From positions 1,127 through 22,294 of the forward strand of contig JAKCWW010007924.1 of assembly GCA_026260175.1 (NCBI GenBank): a stretch of 21,168 nucleotides of DNA, given 5' to 3'. Source of the DNA: Reticulitermes lucifugus. Its lineage: Eukaryota > Arthropoda > Insecta > Blattodea > Rhinotermitidae. Every line of letters starts with the position of its first letter. Positions within the stretch are counted from its first letter, which is position 1. This document shows positions 14,201-21,168 of this stretch, in pieces. A program made the position numbers and the translations under genes. Under the pieces are notes generated by a model. It searched no databases. It saw only the letters and a program-made list of their open reading frames with translations, and was not told where the DNA came from.

Positions 14201-16067
14201 GTTGTTATACATTTTGTACACAGTATATCATCAATAAATTCAAATTGTTAGGTTCATTTTACATGTCAATTGACATGGCACGCTTAGTTGAATTCTAGAT
14301 TGTTATGGACTCAACCATTATTCATCTGCAGTGCCACCTCATGGCTATTTAAAGTAACTTGATAATTTTTGTGAATTAGGCATTCTGCTTCATATTTTCA
14401 ATAGAAAGAACACGGTGTTATTGGCTTGGCCGTAGGTCATCAGCCAGTTACTATATACAGTCATTAAATGCTTGCATTCACAGATAATCTTTAGAGAAGC
14501 CCATGGCACCATTATGACTTGTTGTGCAGTACATGCTGATTTGTAACTGTAAGGTGCTGAAATGTTAAAAAACCATGCTTGGCGTAGTTTAGATGACCCA
14601 CCATTATGGAACTGCAACATGTCATGTGCAGTGCACACATTGTACACATGTTGCAGAAGATCAACAGAAGAGAAGAAAGAAATAATTTGTGACTTGAAAG
14701 CATGTTAACAGTAAAACATTTCTTTTTATTTAAATCACTCTTGTTTATATAAAATGCGGTAGTGTGTGTGTGTTGGTTTTAGTTATAAGATAGAAAATTG
14801 TAGTGAAATATGGGGTGGTTCTTTGCAGTAATGTTATAGATGTGGCAGCCCTGGATTCGCATAATTTGGAACATCATGAGTATTTGGATCGAGTGAAACA
14901 TTATACCCAAAAACTACAGGCTATATCTAGATGGACACCACCACGACGTCCTCCATGTCTCCTTGTGGACATCCCAGCTCCAGAGAAACTGCTGGCAGCT
15001 GAACCTTTAACAAAGCAAGATTTACAGTTGGTAAGTTGAAGGCAGTTAAGGTGAACAAGCCCAAACATGGGTATGTGAGATAGAAGTTCTCACAGTAGTG
15101 ACTATGAGGAAAACAGTCATGTGTGATCTGATATCACCTCCCACTATACAGCCTCACATCCCAGAAGACAGAAGTTTTCACAGACATAAATAAATAGAAT
15201 GTCTTATATTCTGCAGCCCATGAGATGAATCAGAGTATAAATACATCAAGATTTTAGCAGGAATGTTTTAGGGAAGACACTATTGTACAGTCTTATAATG
15301 TTGCATTTTCTGTGTATATAGTTCCAGTATTTATTGTTTAACCAATATAATACACATTAAAGGTAACAAGTACTTAACAGATTGTATTACACCTTTATTC
15401 CAACATGTTCTGGTTCCTTTAGAACCATTATCTAGGAGTCACAAACAATACAGAGAATGGCGTATACAAAATATAGCTACTAATATATTCTATGTACACC
15501 ATTCCCTATGTTATTTTTGCCTCCTACATAATGGTTCTAAACAAACCAAAACATATTGGAGTAAAGGTGTAAAACAATCTCTTAAGCCCTTGTTACCTGA
15601 TATTGTGGATTATGTTTGTTAAACAATAAATGTTAAAACTGTTATACTTCTGGTTTATGAGACACTCTGAGATTTCAGGCAGCTTTTCCTGGGAAAAAGT
15701 GTCATACTCCAGAAAATATGATCACCGAGAATATTGTAGGCACTTGAACAGAAGTTGTATAGTCCAGTAGTCCAAAGAACACTATAGGCACTTTAACACA
15801 AGCTGTATAGCTCATAGAATACTAGAATTCCTTGGAATACAAGCCCATAGAATGCTATAAGCACTTGGAACACAAGCTGTATAGCAGTCAAACACAATCT
15901 GTGCAGCCTACCGAATACTGTTGTATTGAGTTGTGTAATTGTCATTATGGTAATTATTATTGTTGATGTTTCAGATTATCAGAGCAGTGGATGAGGCAAA
16001 TGCAGCTGTTGCAGAAATCAGAGTGGAACATAAAGAAGATTTAGTAGTGCCGTTCAGAATTCCCTGA
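11220..16067 (+). CDS. LAMTOR1: LAMTOR1 / Ragulator subunit p18, complete five-exon gene
   Basis: Scaffold subunit of the Ragulator complex, which tethers Rag GTPases to the lysosome for amino-acid activation of mTORC1. Exons are 11220-11261, 11518-11594, 11769-11858, 14829-15030 and 15975-16067: 504 bases, 167 residues plus stop; the human protein has 161. All introns are GT-AG and the frame is intact. The protein begins MGCCYSCGQDDSTQ: Gly2 for myristoylation and Cys3/Cys4 for palmitoylation, the known lysosomal anchor. A TGA in frame at 11214-11216 supports this start. Family blocks follow: THLLVDP, TDEQSALNRILQETA, NVIDVAALDS, LEHHEYLDR, LAAEPLTKQDLQL and the carboxy end EIRVEHKEDLVVPFRIP. 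The linker WTPPRRPPCLLVDIPAPEKL is more divergent, as is usual. Introns 3 (2.97 kb) and 4 (0.94 kb) are loaded with repeats. Identity rests on my recall of the family and is strong. Confidence 0.93.
11518..11594 (+). CDS. LAMTOR1: LAMTOR1 coding exon 2
   Basis: Acceptor GTTCCAG, then GGEVNERTHLLVDPVSNNTN. Ends AG in phase 2 at a GTAATA donor. Confidence 0.88.
11769..11858 (+). CDS. LAMTOR1: LAMTOR1 coding exon 3
   Basis: Acceptor TTTTCCAG. Encodes DDFIGCYSTSLPKKTDEQSA and LNRILQETA. Donor GTAAGT. Confidence 0.9.
12126..12281. mobile_element. MITE in LAMTOR1 intron 3
   Basis: Inverted termini: TTCACTCTGCCAGCC at 12139-12153 against GGCTGGCAGTGAAGTGAA at 12253-12270, identical across CTGCCAGCC and alike over about 40 bases outward and inward, with one short gap. 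Outer words are ATGTTAC and the complement of GTGTCAT. The non-coding interior is about 100 bp. Confidence 0.55.
12290..14090. other. LAMTOR1 intron 3 interior, nothing firmly recognised
   Basis: AT-rich intronic DNA. Near 12430-12700 the minus strand has two overlapping open frames (12424-12651 and 12513-12701) that may derive from an old repeat, but I cannot name a family. The open frame at 13897-14103 is low-complexity and hydrophobic, and looks accidental. Confidence 0.4.
14096..14140 (+). ncRNA. Hammerhead-like motif 4
   Basis: CTGAAGA at 14100-14106, T, GGCCTT stem strand (14108-14113) with the decayed partner AAGACG, GAAAC at 14122-14126, the self-complementary ACATGT (14125-14130), A at 14131. 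The GCC before the core (14097-14099) pairs with GG only over two bases, so stem I is weak. An AATAAA follows at about 14147, as after other retroelement 3' ends. Confidence 0.4.
14829..15030 (+). CDS. LAMTOR1: LAMTOR1 coding exon 4
   Basis: Acceptor TTCTTTGCAG. Encodes NVIDVAALDSHNLEHHEYLD through EPLTKQDLQL. Donor GTAAGT, phase 0. Confidence 0.93.
15130..15190 (+). repeat. SINE-like repeat fragment
   Basis: TACAGCCTCACATCCCAGAA followed by GACAGAAGTTTTCACAGACA matches the block seen at 4932-4965 and at 8269-8300, so it is a third fragment of the same repeat family. Confidence 0.45.
15398..15438 (-). ncRNA. Hammerhead-like motif 5 (palindrome left arm)
   Basis: On the minus strand CTCC (15438-15435), a decayed core TAGATAA, stem GGTTC/GAACC around TAAA (15426-15422 and 15416-15412), AGAAC, the palindrome AACATGTT (15402-15409), then GGAA (15401-15398). 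Stem I has three pairs. Confidence 0.4.
15521..15561 (+). ncRNA. Hammerhead-like motif 6 (palindrome right arm)
   Basis: CTCC (15521-15524) is complementary to GGAG (15558-15561). Between them lie the decayed core TACATAA, stem GGTT/AACC (15533-15536 and 15544-15547), AAAAC and ATATT. It is the mirror partner of the motif at 15398-15438. Confidence 0.4.
15726..15921 (+). repeat. Degenerate tandem repeat, unit about 40 bp
   Basis: Four to five imperfect units with consensus words AGAATACTATAGGCACTT, GAACACAAGCTGTATAGC and CAT. Units begin near 15727, 15776, 15816 (shortened) and 15849, with a partial at 15890. The array ends about 50 bases before the LAMTOR1 exon 5 acceptor. Confidence 0.7.
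15975..16067 (+). CDS. LAMTOR1: LAMTOR1 coding exon 5 (C terminus)
   Basis: Acceptor GATGTTTCAG. Encodes IIRAVDEANAAVAEIRVEHK and EDLVVPFRIP, then TGA at 16065-16067. Confidence 0.93.
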   Translation: MIRAVDEANAAVAEIRVEHKEDLVVPFRIP

Positions 16068-16774
16068 GACCTCACCATGGATTATGGATGCAGTGAACAA
16101 GCTTGGTGTCTGCCTCAATATTTTCATGGCCATGTGAGGGCAAGTTCAGTTTGTGATATTAATGTTTATGGGAGACATTTATGTTTGATGTATGTGTCAC
16201 AGAATGAATGAAGTAATGAGTACCTGTGGAGGTAGGCAACAGGCCTTCATGTACATTTAATTTTGACATTTGGTAAGCCAAAAAAAAGTGACATTTTCTC
16301 TCTATAAGTGTGTCTCATTAAAAAGGGTTTGTATGACTTTTAACCGCTACTAGAATATTTAATCCGAATGTTTTTGACATTTAATTACATATTAATGTTA
16401 AAAATATGGCACATGTAAAGTTCATTATAATATTATAATAAACCTTACATCAGCATTTTGGTACTGAAATGAACTTGAGTAAGTTTTGTGAGTTCCTAGT
16501 TGAAACATACAAGTGACTGAGACTGATCTTTTGATATTGTTTGCTGGACTTGTACTTTTTGTTAAAGGGACTGAATTTAATAATGATAAAAATATGAGGT
16601 AAATGCATAACTTGGTTATGTGATTGTAACTGATGTTTAATTAAACTTTGTAATATTTATTTCTGAAAGTCAATTTTCATTTCATTTTCCATTCAAGGTG
16701 TTGTTACTTCAGATTGCAGTATGACATTTTTGGAGCTAAGAAGATGATGATAATACTGAACTTATTGTAATAAA
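16068..16774 (+). terminator. LAMTOR1 3' UTR and candidate polyadenylation signals
   Basis: AT-rich, non-coding. AATAAA at 16437-16442 (370 bases after the stop) and at 16769-16774 (about 700 bases) are the candidate signals. Confidence 0.55.
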
Positions 16775-17990
16775 TTTTGCACTAGAGCCAGTGAAGTGCA
16801 TTGAAAGTCTCTTATGAAGGCTCGGAGACTGTAATCAGGCTCTTGTATGTATGTAAAACACATTAGTTAAAGGATTTACAAGTGTAAGACTAATAATTCA
16901 GAATATACCAATGATTGCTTCTCATTATATATCCTTCCGTAGGCTAGAGACATGCATTTAATCTGAAATAAGTCATGATGACGAGTTGAAACATGTCTGT
17001 CTATCCTATATATGGGTGTGTAATAAAAAAGCTATAGTTGGTGTGTTGTGAATGATTACAGTGGAGCTGCACAGAATTTACATGTACAAGATTCCAAATG
17101 TAAGGACTTACAGTGCACCAGTGGGTCTAAAACTACGGAAACTATGTGAACTTAAATAAAGATTCGACTTCCATTCCTGCAGTTTGGATAAAAAAACTCT
17201 TCCCATCTCGCAGGCCTCTCTCTCTCTGCCTCCCCGCCTTTCTGCTGACCAGAAGAAATCACATTGTGTAATAGTGATGATGATAATTTTACAGTGCATA
17301 GTAAAGCACTCGTAATAAGATTCAAAGTGAGTAGAATGTGATGACGCAGCCTACAGCAGTACTGTCAGTTCCTTATTGGAGATGGGCGCAGGAGAGATTG
17401 CCTAAGTTGTGGAAACAGAAGCAGTACTCTGACCCTGTCTGATGGTTTTAGATTCATTCTTATTTCTTATGATGGTTTCACTGTCAGTGTATTGGTTTCA
17501 TCATGATGTCTTGAAGTTACCATTTCCGTATCTAATGAAGTACTAAGTAAGAGCAGAAAATATTACTGTATTTTATTGTATAATTCACACATTTATTTTT
17601 TTTGTATTTTGTGATCAGTATGTTATGTACGCAAGTTGATTTATGAATATGGTATGAAAATGTCATTCTGTGCTTGCTGTGCCCATAAAGGTGAAATGTT
17701 TTCTCCAAAAATGGGTGGGTTCTGTTTAGAGTTCATTGATAACAAAAGATCAGTTATTTTATGTGTTTACACTGCAGGTATATGCCAATTGTAAGGCCAA
17801 ATGTTTTCTTCTGTTTAGTGTAAAAACCATGGATTATCCTTCACAAGTATTAAATGTCACATTAATGTGTTCACATTATCAGGACTACTATTCAGTCAAT
17901 ATTTTAGGCTAATGCAGCAGAGGAAGATAAAAAACTGCAGTTTCTTAGTGGGTTTTTGAAGATAAAACATAGATTGGTTGACAGGATGAT
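16775..17990. other. Intergenic DNA with little recognisable content
   Basis: Contains a weak relative of the hammerhead-like motif (ATGATGACGAGTTGAAACAT from 16975, followed by AATAAA at about 17022), a short CT-rich run near 17216-17226, and the repeated words TTACAGTGCA at about 17109 and 17291. No gene is seen. Confidence 0.4.
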
Positions 17991-17996
17991 TCAAAC

Positions 17997-18040
17997 CAGG
18001 GGTGTCCGACCCACAGGCTGCATGTGGCCCACAGCCATGT
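17997..18040 (+). mobile_element. hAT-type transposon terminus (solo end)
   Basis: CAGGGGTGTCCGACCCACAG followed by GCTGCATGTGGCCC has the form of hAT-superfamily termini (CAGGGGTGTC plus a GC-rich subterminal palindrome). No opposite end is found downstream in the window, so the element is truncated or was interrupted by the LINE that follows. Confidence 0.5.
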
Positions 18041-18045
18041 TTCTA

Positions 18046-18095
18046 AACTATATACAGTATATATATGTGTGTGTGTTTGTGTGTATATACATGTA
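18046..18095 (+). repeat. TA/TG microsatellite
   Basis: Alternating AT and TG dinucleotides between the hAT-type end and the LINE. Confidence 0.8.
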
Positions 18096-18570
18096 TGGGC
18101 TGTGAACTAGTCCATGACAATGGCTGTGACCCTTCCCCTCCAAAATCCAACCTCTGGTGTCACAAAGGGGGGGGGTAACATCTATAGGCAGCTTACAGGG
18201 GCAATGGTTCACCCCAACCAAGGTGTGAGGCATCGTGCTGAGGGCTGCATGGAACTGGGGTGGTGATAGCAGTGTCGTTAATGATCCCATCGGGGCACCA
18301 GGCAGCACCCCATTGTATTTATTGCCTTCCACTCGTAAGGGGCTCTGCGGGTGGTGACTGTTATTTCCCCATTACTGGTGGGACTCTTATGGAGAAAACA
18401 CGAAATAAAAAAAACTATCAAAAGCAGGGATGCTGTGGTACAGAAGGACCTGCCCAGTTGCGCTCAACAGGAGGCCAACCAGTCTGGCGAACCACCCCAG
18501 GGAGCTGGTATTCCCAGCAAATGTAGGAATATTGAGCATCTGACAAAAGTCAAGGACAGATAGGCACAAG

Positions 18571-19250
18571 ATGTCCCAAAAAAGTAAATTTATTCAAATT
18601 AATCTGCTCCATAGCAAGGTGGCGACGGCACTCCTTTGCACTTATTCAGGAACCCTGCGCTTTTGGGGACCGATAAGGGGGTTATGCAACATAAGGGGGA
18701 CATTGTTTTTTGCTGGACCCGGTATTGCTCCTAGATTCTGCATTTATGTCAGGAACACGGTTCATGCCTTTCCACTGTGAGAGCTCTGTTCTAGGGATGT
18801 GACAACGGTAAGGGTGACTTACATTAGAGGAGGGAGCAAGAGGCAACTTATTGTTACCTTGGCATACCTCCCCTATGATTTAGATGAACCACCCCTGTCA
18901 AAGAAGTTAAGGGAAGTCATTGACTGCTGCAGTAGGAATAAATTGCAGCTCATCATTGGATGTGATGCCAGTGCACACCATATTATATGGGGGAGCATGG
19001 ACATCAATCCACGAGGAGAATGCTTAATGGAATATTTGGTTAGTACAAATTTCAGTACTCTTAATAAAGGTAATGAGCCTACTTTTGTAACTAGGAATAG
19101 AAAGGAAGGTTATAGATTTGACACTAGGGACTGACAAGATAGGGGACCTAGTGACTGACTGGCATGTGTCTGATGAAATCTCTTTGTCAGACCACAGATA
19201 CATATCACAACCCCAAGAGAACCAATTGGGAATCCTATCGGAAAGACATA
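18571..19250 (+). pseudogene. LINE endonuclease domain, frameshifted
   Basis: APE-type endonuclease that nicks target DNA. Visible words are KFIQINLLHSKVATALL (18586), FAGPGIAPRFCIYVRN (about 18711), VTLAYLPYDLDEPP (about 18853), LQLIIGCDASAHHIIWG (about 18945, catalytic Asp) and, after a frameshift near 19105, LTLGTDKIGDLV and SLSDHRYI (about 19180, catalytic Asp-His). A stop stands at 18778. The segment after the first word is shortened by about 20 residues compared with the family as I remember it, and the usual QEPW word is missing. Confidence 0.8.
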
Positions 19251-19361
19251 AAGGTAAATCTAAGGGTTGTACCAAGAGTTATACACTCAATGCGGGATGT
19301 AGAACTGGCTGTTGACATGTAACAGGCCATCCTCTCGCCCTATCATCAAAACTGTCCAGCC

Positions 19362-20389
19362 ATGGTGGCTCTCTCGCCAAGGACGGTTCCTTGGTGGAAC
19401 AAAGAGTTGAGCCGCTTTAAAGCTTCAACAAGATGGATTTTTAATAAAGCTAAAAGGACAGGTAACTTGGAATCATATAAGACAGCCCTCACCTTTTACA
19501 ACAAAGAGATTAGAAAAGCCAAACGGTCCTCTTGGAGGGACTACTGTCAGGGGATCGAGGATGTACCTGACAGGGCCAGACTCATGAGGATCATGGCCAG
19601 TCAGTCAGCCAACAGGGTGGAATCTACTACTTGATGGCCGATACAATCTGGAAAAAGAACCAGGGGGAGCTATACATAGTCATTTTCCAGGGTCTGCTGG
19701 AGAAGAAGTGACCTTGGAAGGACAGGGACAGCCAAACCTGAGAGCATTTGCTGCTCAAGGGAGGACTGGGAACTGTCTAAAAAGGTCATTGATCAGTCTA
19801 AAATAAGATGGGCGATTAGCACATTCAAACCATTTAAATCGGCAGGGACTAATGGAATTGTACCTGCTCTCTTGCAACAAGGAGTCGAATACTGAACAAC
19901 TCATCTGTGCCATATCTTTAGAGCCTGCCTAGCAAGAGGGTATATACCCAAAGCTTGGAGGCAGGTCAAGGTGATGTTTATCTCTAAACCCAGGAAGGCC
20001 AACTATACTGAAGGTAAGGCATATTTTCCTATTAGTCTGTTGTCCTTCATGCTGAAAATGATGGAAAAATTGGTGGACAGGCATATTAGGGATGAGATTT
20101 TGGGGCTACATCCCCTATATCAATACCAATTTTCCTACCAACCAGGGAAGTCCACTGAAACTGTACTGCATCATGTGATCACATATATAGAGGAAGCAGT
20201 GGAAAACAGGGAAGTTACACTTGGATCTTTCCTAGATATTGAGGGAGCTTTTGATAGCACCTCATATGGCATCATAACAAAGGTTGCCAAACGGCATGAG
20301 CTTGGCAACACAATCTGTTGCTGGATTGCCTCCATGCTGGGTAGCAGGAAAATCACAGCCACGCTTGCAGGAGAAACTCTGGAGGGCTC
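19362..20389 (+). pseudogene. LINE reverse transcriptase, N-terminal part only
   Basis: The linker reads VPWWNKELSRFKASTRWIF and KAKRSSWRDYCQGIEDVP (19395-19575). A stop at 19632 and frame changes follow. The polymerase begins near 19800 and reads WAISTFKPFKSAGTNGIVPA, then AWRQVKVMFISKP (19953-19990), ISLLSFMLKMMEKLVDRHI, YQPGKSTETVLHHV and the domain A word LGSFLDIEGAFD (20220-20255) with the first catalytic aspartate. It ends at LAGETLEG about 20387; the YADD motif and thumb are missing. Confidence 0.85.
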
Positions 20390-20769
20390 AACCCAGACAA
20401 CAAAGGGGGCCTGTTCTGGTACATAGACGGGTCCAAGACCAATAAAGGCACTGGTGCTGGTGTCTATAGATGGGGCTTGAGAAAAGGGTACAGCTTCAGT
20501 TTTGGGCTCCACACCACAGTATTCCAGGCTGAAATATATGCCATTAAGGCTTGTATAATGGAGAATATAGAGAAGGGCTACACAGGTAGGAACATCTATA
20601 TTCTTTCTGACAGTCAGGCAGCCATCAAGGCCCTCGACAGCTTCCAGATAATTTCCAAATTAGTCTGGGACTGCTATCAATCTCTGGTGAAACTGGCAGA
20701 ACATAACAGGATCCAACTGGTATGGGTTCCAGGACACATGGGAATTGATGGAAATGAAATAGCTGATTA
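20390..20769 (+). pseudogene. LINE RNase H domain
   Basis: In the frame starting at 20390 the translation reads NPDNKGGLFWYIDGSKTNKG, then AEIYAIKAC, ILSDSQAAIKAL and VWVPGHMGIDGNEIAD. The four acidic positions (D of DGS, E of AEI, D of SDS, D of NEIAD) and the histidine of PGH are all present, so the fold is complete. A TAG at 20767-20769 cuts the frame right after the last aspartate, where CAG is expected. Confidence 0.88.
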
Positions 20770-20847
20770 GTTAGCCAGACAAGGCTCCTCGCATCCACTC
20801 ACAGGACCTGAGCCTGCACTTGGTATATCTGCAAAGGTTGTCAGGGG

Positions 20848-21168
20848 GTGTACAGGGACTGGATGAGTAGGAAACACGAGCAGCATTGGCAGTCCATACA
20901 TGGACAAAGGCGGGCTAAGAGCTTTCTTAAAAAACCCTCTGCAAAAAAAGTGGGTGAATTGCTCAATCTGAGCAGAAACAAATTAAGAATAATGACAGGG
21001 TTGCTAACAGGACACTGTCATTTAAAAGGAAACCTATTTAAACTGGGGCTGGTAAACAGTCCCGAGTGTAATAAATGCAAACAGGATCTGAAACAGCTTC
21101 ACACGTTCTTTGTGACTGTGAGGCTTTGGCTACACTAAGATTCAGGCACCTGGGTCATCATTTTATGA
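20848..21168 (+). pseudogene. LINE C-terminal zinc-knuckle region
   Basis: After a frameshift near 20845 the frame reads DWMSRKHEQHWQSIHGQRRA, then LLNLSRNKLRIMTGLLTGHC and SPECNKCKQD, the first half of a CxxC...HxxxxC knuckle. A further frameshift near 21090 puts the rest (ASHVLCDCEALA-like) in another frame. The element continues past the window end. Confidence 0.75.

Larger units (their letters stand above)
15326..15634. repeat. Near-palindrome of about 310 bp with hammerhead-like arms
   Basis: Left arm 15326-15480 and right arm 15481-15634 are inverted copies, similar at roughly four of five positions by eye, with almost no spacer. Matching words in order: ATTTATTGTTTAAC; GGTAACAAG; AGATTGT-TTACACCTTTA; TTTAGAACCATTAT; TAGGAG; AGAATGG against GGGAATGG; GTATAC against GTACAT. 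Each arm carries one hammerhead-like motif pointing outward. It lies in LAMTOR1 intron 4 and, if transcribed, would fold into a long hairpin. Confidence 0.85.
18110..21168 (+). mobile_element. LINE with RNase H (third LINE family), internally deleted, runs off window
   Basis: Plus-strand non-LTR retrotransposon with endonuclease (18571-19250), linker (19360-19800), first part of the reverse transcriptase (19800-20389), RNase H (20390-20769) and zinc-knuckle region (20848-21150). The domain set and the RNase H after the polymerase fit the I/R1/LOA group; the exact clade is not resolved. 18110-18570 is presumably its 5' UTR: no ORF1 and no CCHC gag knuckle are visible. Several stops and frameshifts are present, but decay is milder than in the LINEs at 1-795 and 9890-10700, so it is the youngest LINE here. 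Confidence 0.85.

Noticed and set aside
16974..16996. ATGATGACGAGTTGAAACAT as a seventh hammerhead motif
   Set aside because: The first core base is wrong, no stem fits between core and GAAAC, and the flanks do not pair. It was mentioned only as a weak relative.

Overview
The window reads as nuclear DNA of an insect, most likely a blattodean (termite or cockroach). Introns follow GT-AG, the DNA is AT-rich, and two conserved eukaryotic genes sit in a dense field of decayed retrotransposons and small inverted-repeat elements. The insect call rests on the protein sequences and on transposon families I recognise. The order-level call is weaker.

Layout. 1-3125 is a transposon graveyard on the minus strand: two decayed copies of one LINE (1-795 and 2590-3125), a pogo/Tigger DNA transposon remnant (846-2315) and a small MITE (2319-2533). 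3927-9266 is the RpS3 gene (40S ribosomal protein S3), minus strand, four coding exons with every splice site readable and an intact 242-residue product. Its introns carry a nested LINE/MITE insertion, SINE-like repeats, a Tigger-type MITE and a hammerhead-ribozyme-like motif. 9267-11219 separates RpS3 from the next gene, head to head. It holds an unrelated LINE 3' fragment bracketed by inverted copies of a hammerhead-like arm, then an imperfect hairpin just upstream of the next gene. 11220-16067 is LAMTOR1 (Ragulator p18), plus strand, five coding exons, intact 167-residue product with an N-terminal myristoylation/palmitoylation signal. Its introns hold a MITE, another hammerhead-like motif, a near-palindrome of about 310 bp and a degenerate 40-bp minisatellite. 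16068-17990 is 3' UTR and unassigned DNA. A hAT-type terminus lies at 17997. From about 18110 to the window end runs a plus-strand LINE with endonuclease, part of the reverse transcriptase, RNase H and zinc-knuckle remnants; an internal deletion has removed its reverse-transcriptase catalytic motif.

Functionally, only RpS3 (translation, KH-domain ribosomal protein) and LAMTOR1 (lysosomal anchor of the mTORC1-activating Ragulator) look alive. Both bear on growth control, but a functional link between them here would be speculation. The most noteworthy non-gene pattern is a recurrent hammerhead-like motif (CTGAAGA - short stem - GAAAC/AAAAC - ACATGT-like palindrome, flanked by complementary CC/GG arms). 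It occurs five or six times on both strands, twice as inverted pairs. I read it as minimal ribozyme motifs of the kind known from Penelope-like elements. All alignments and pairings were made by eye.
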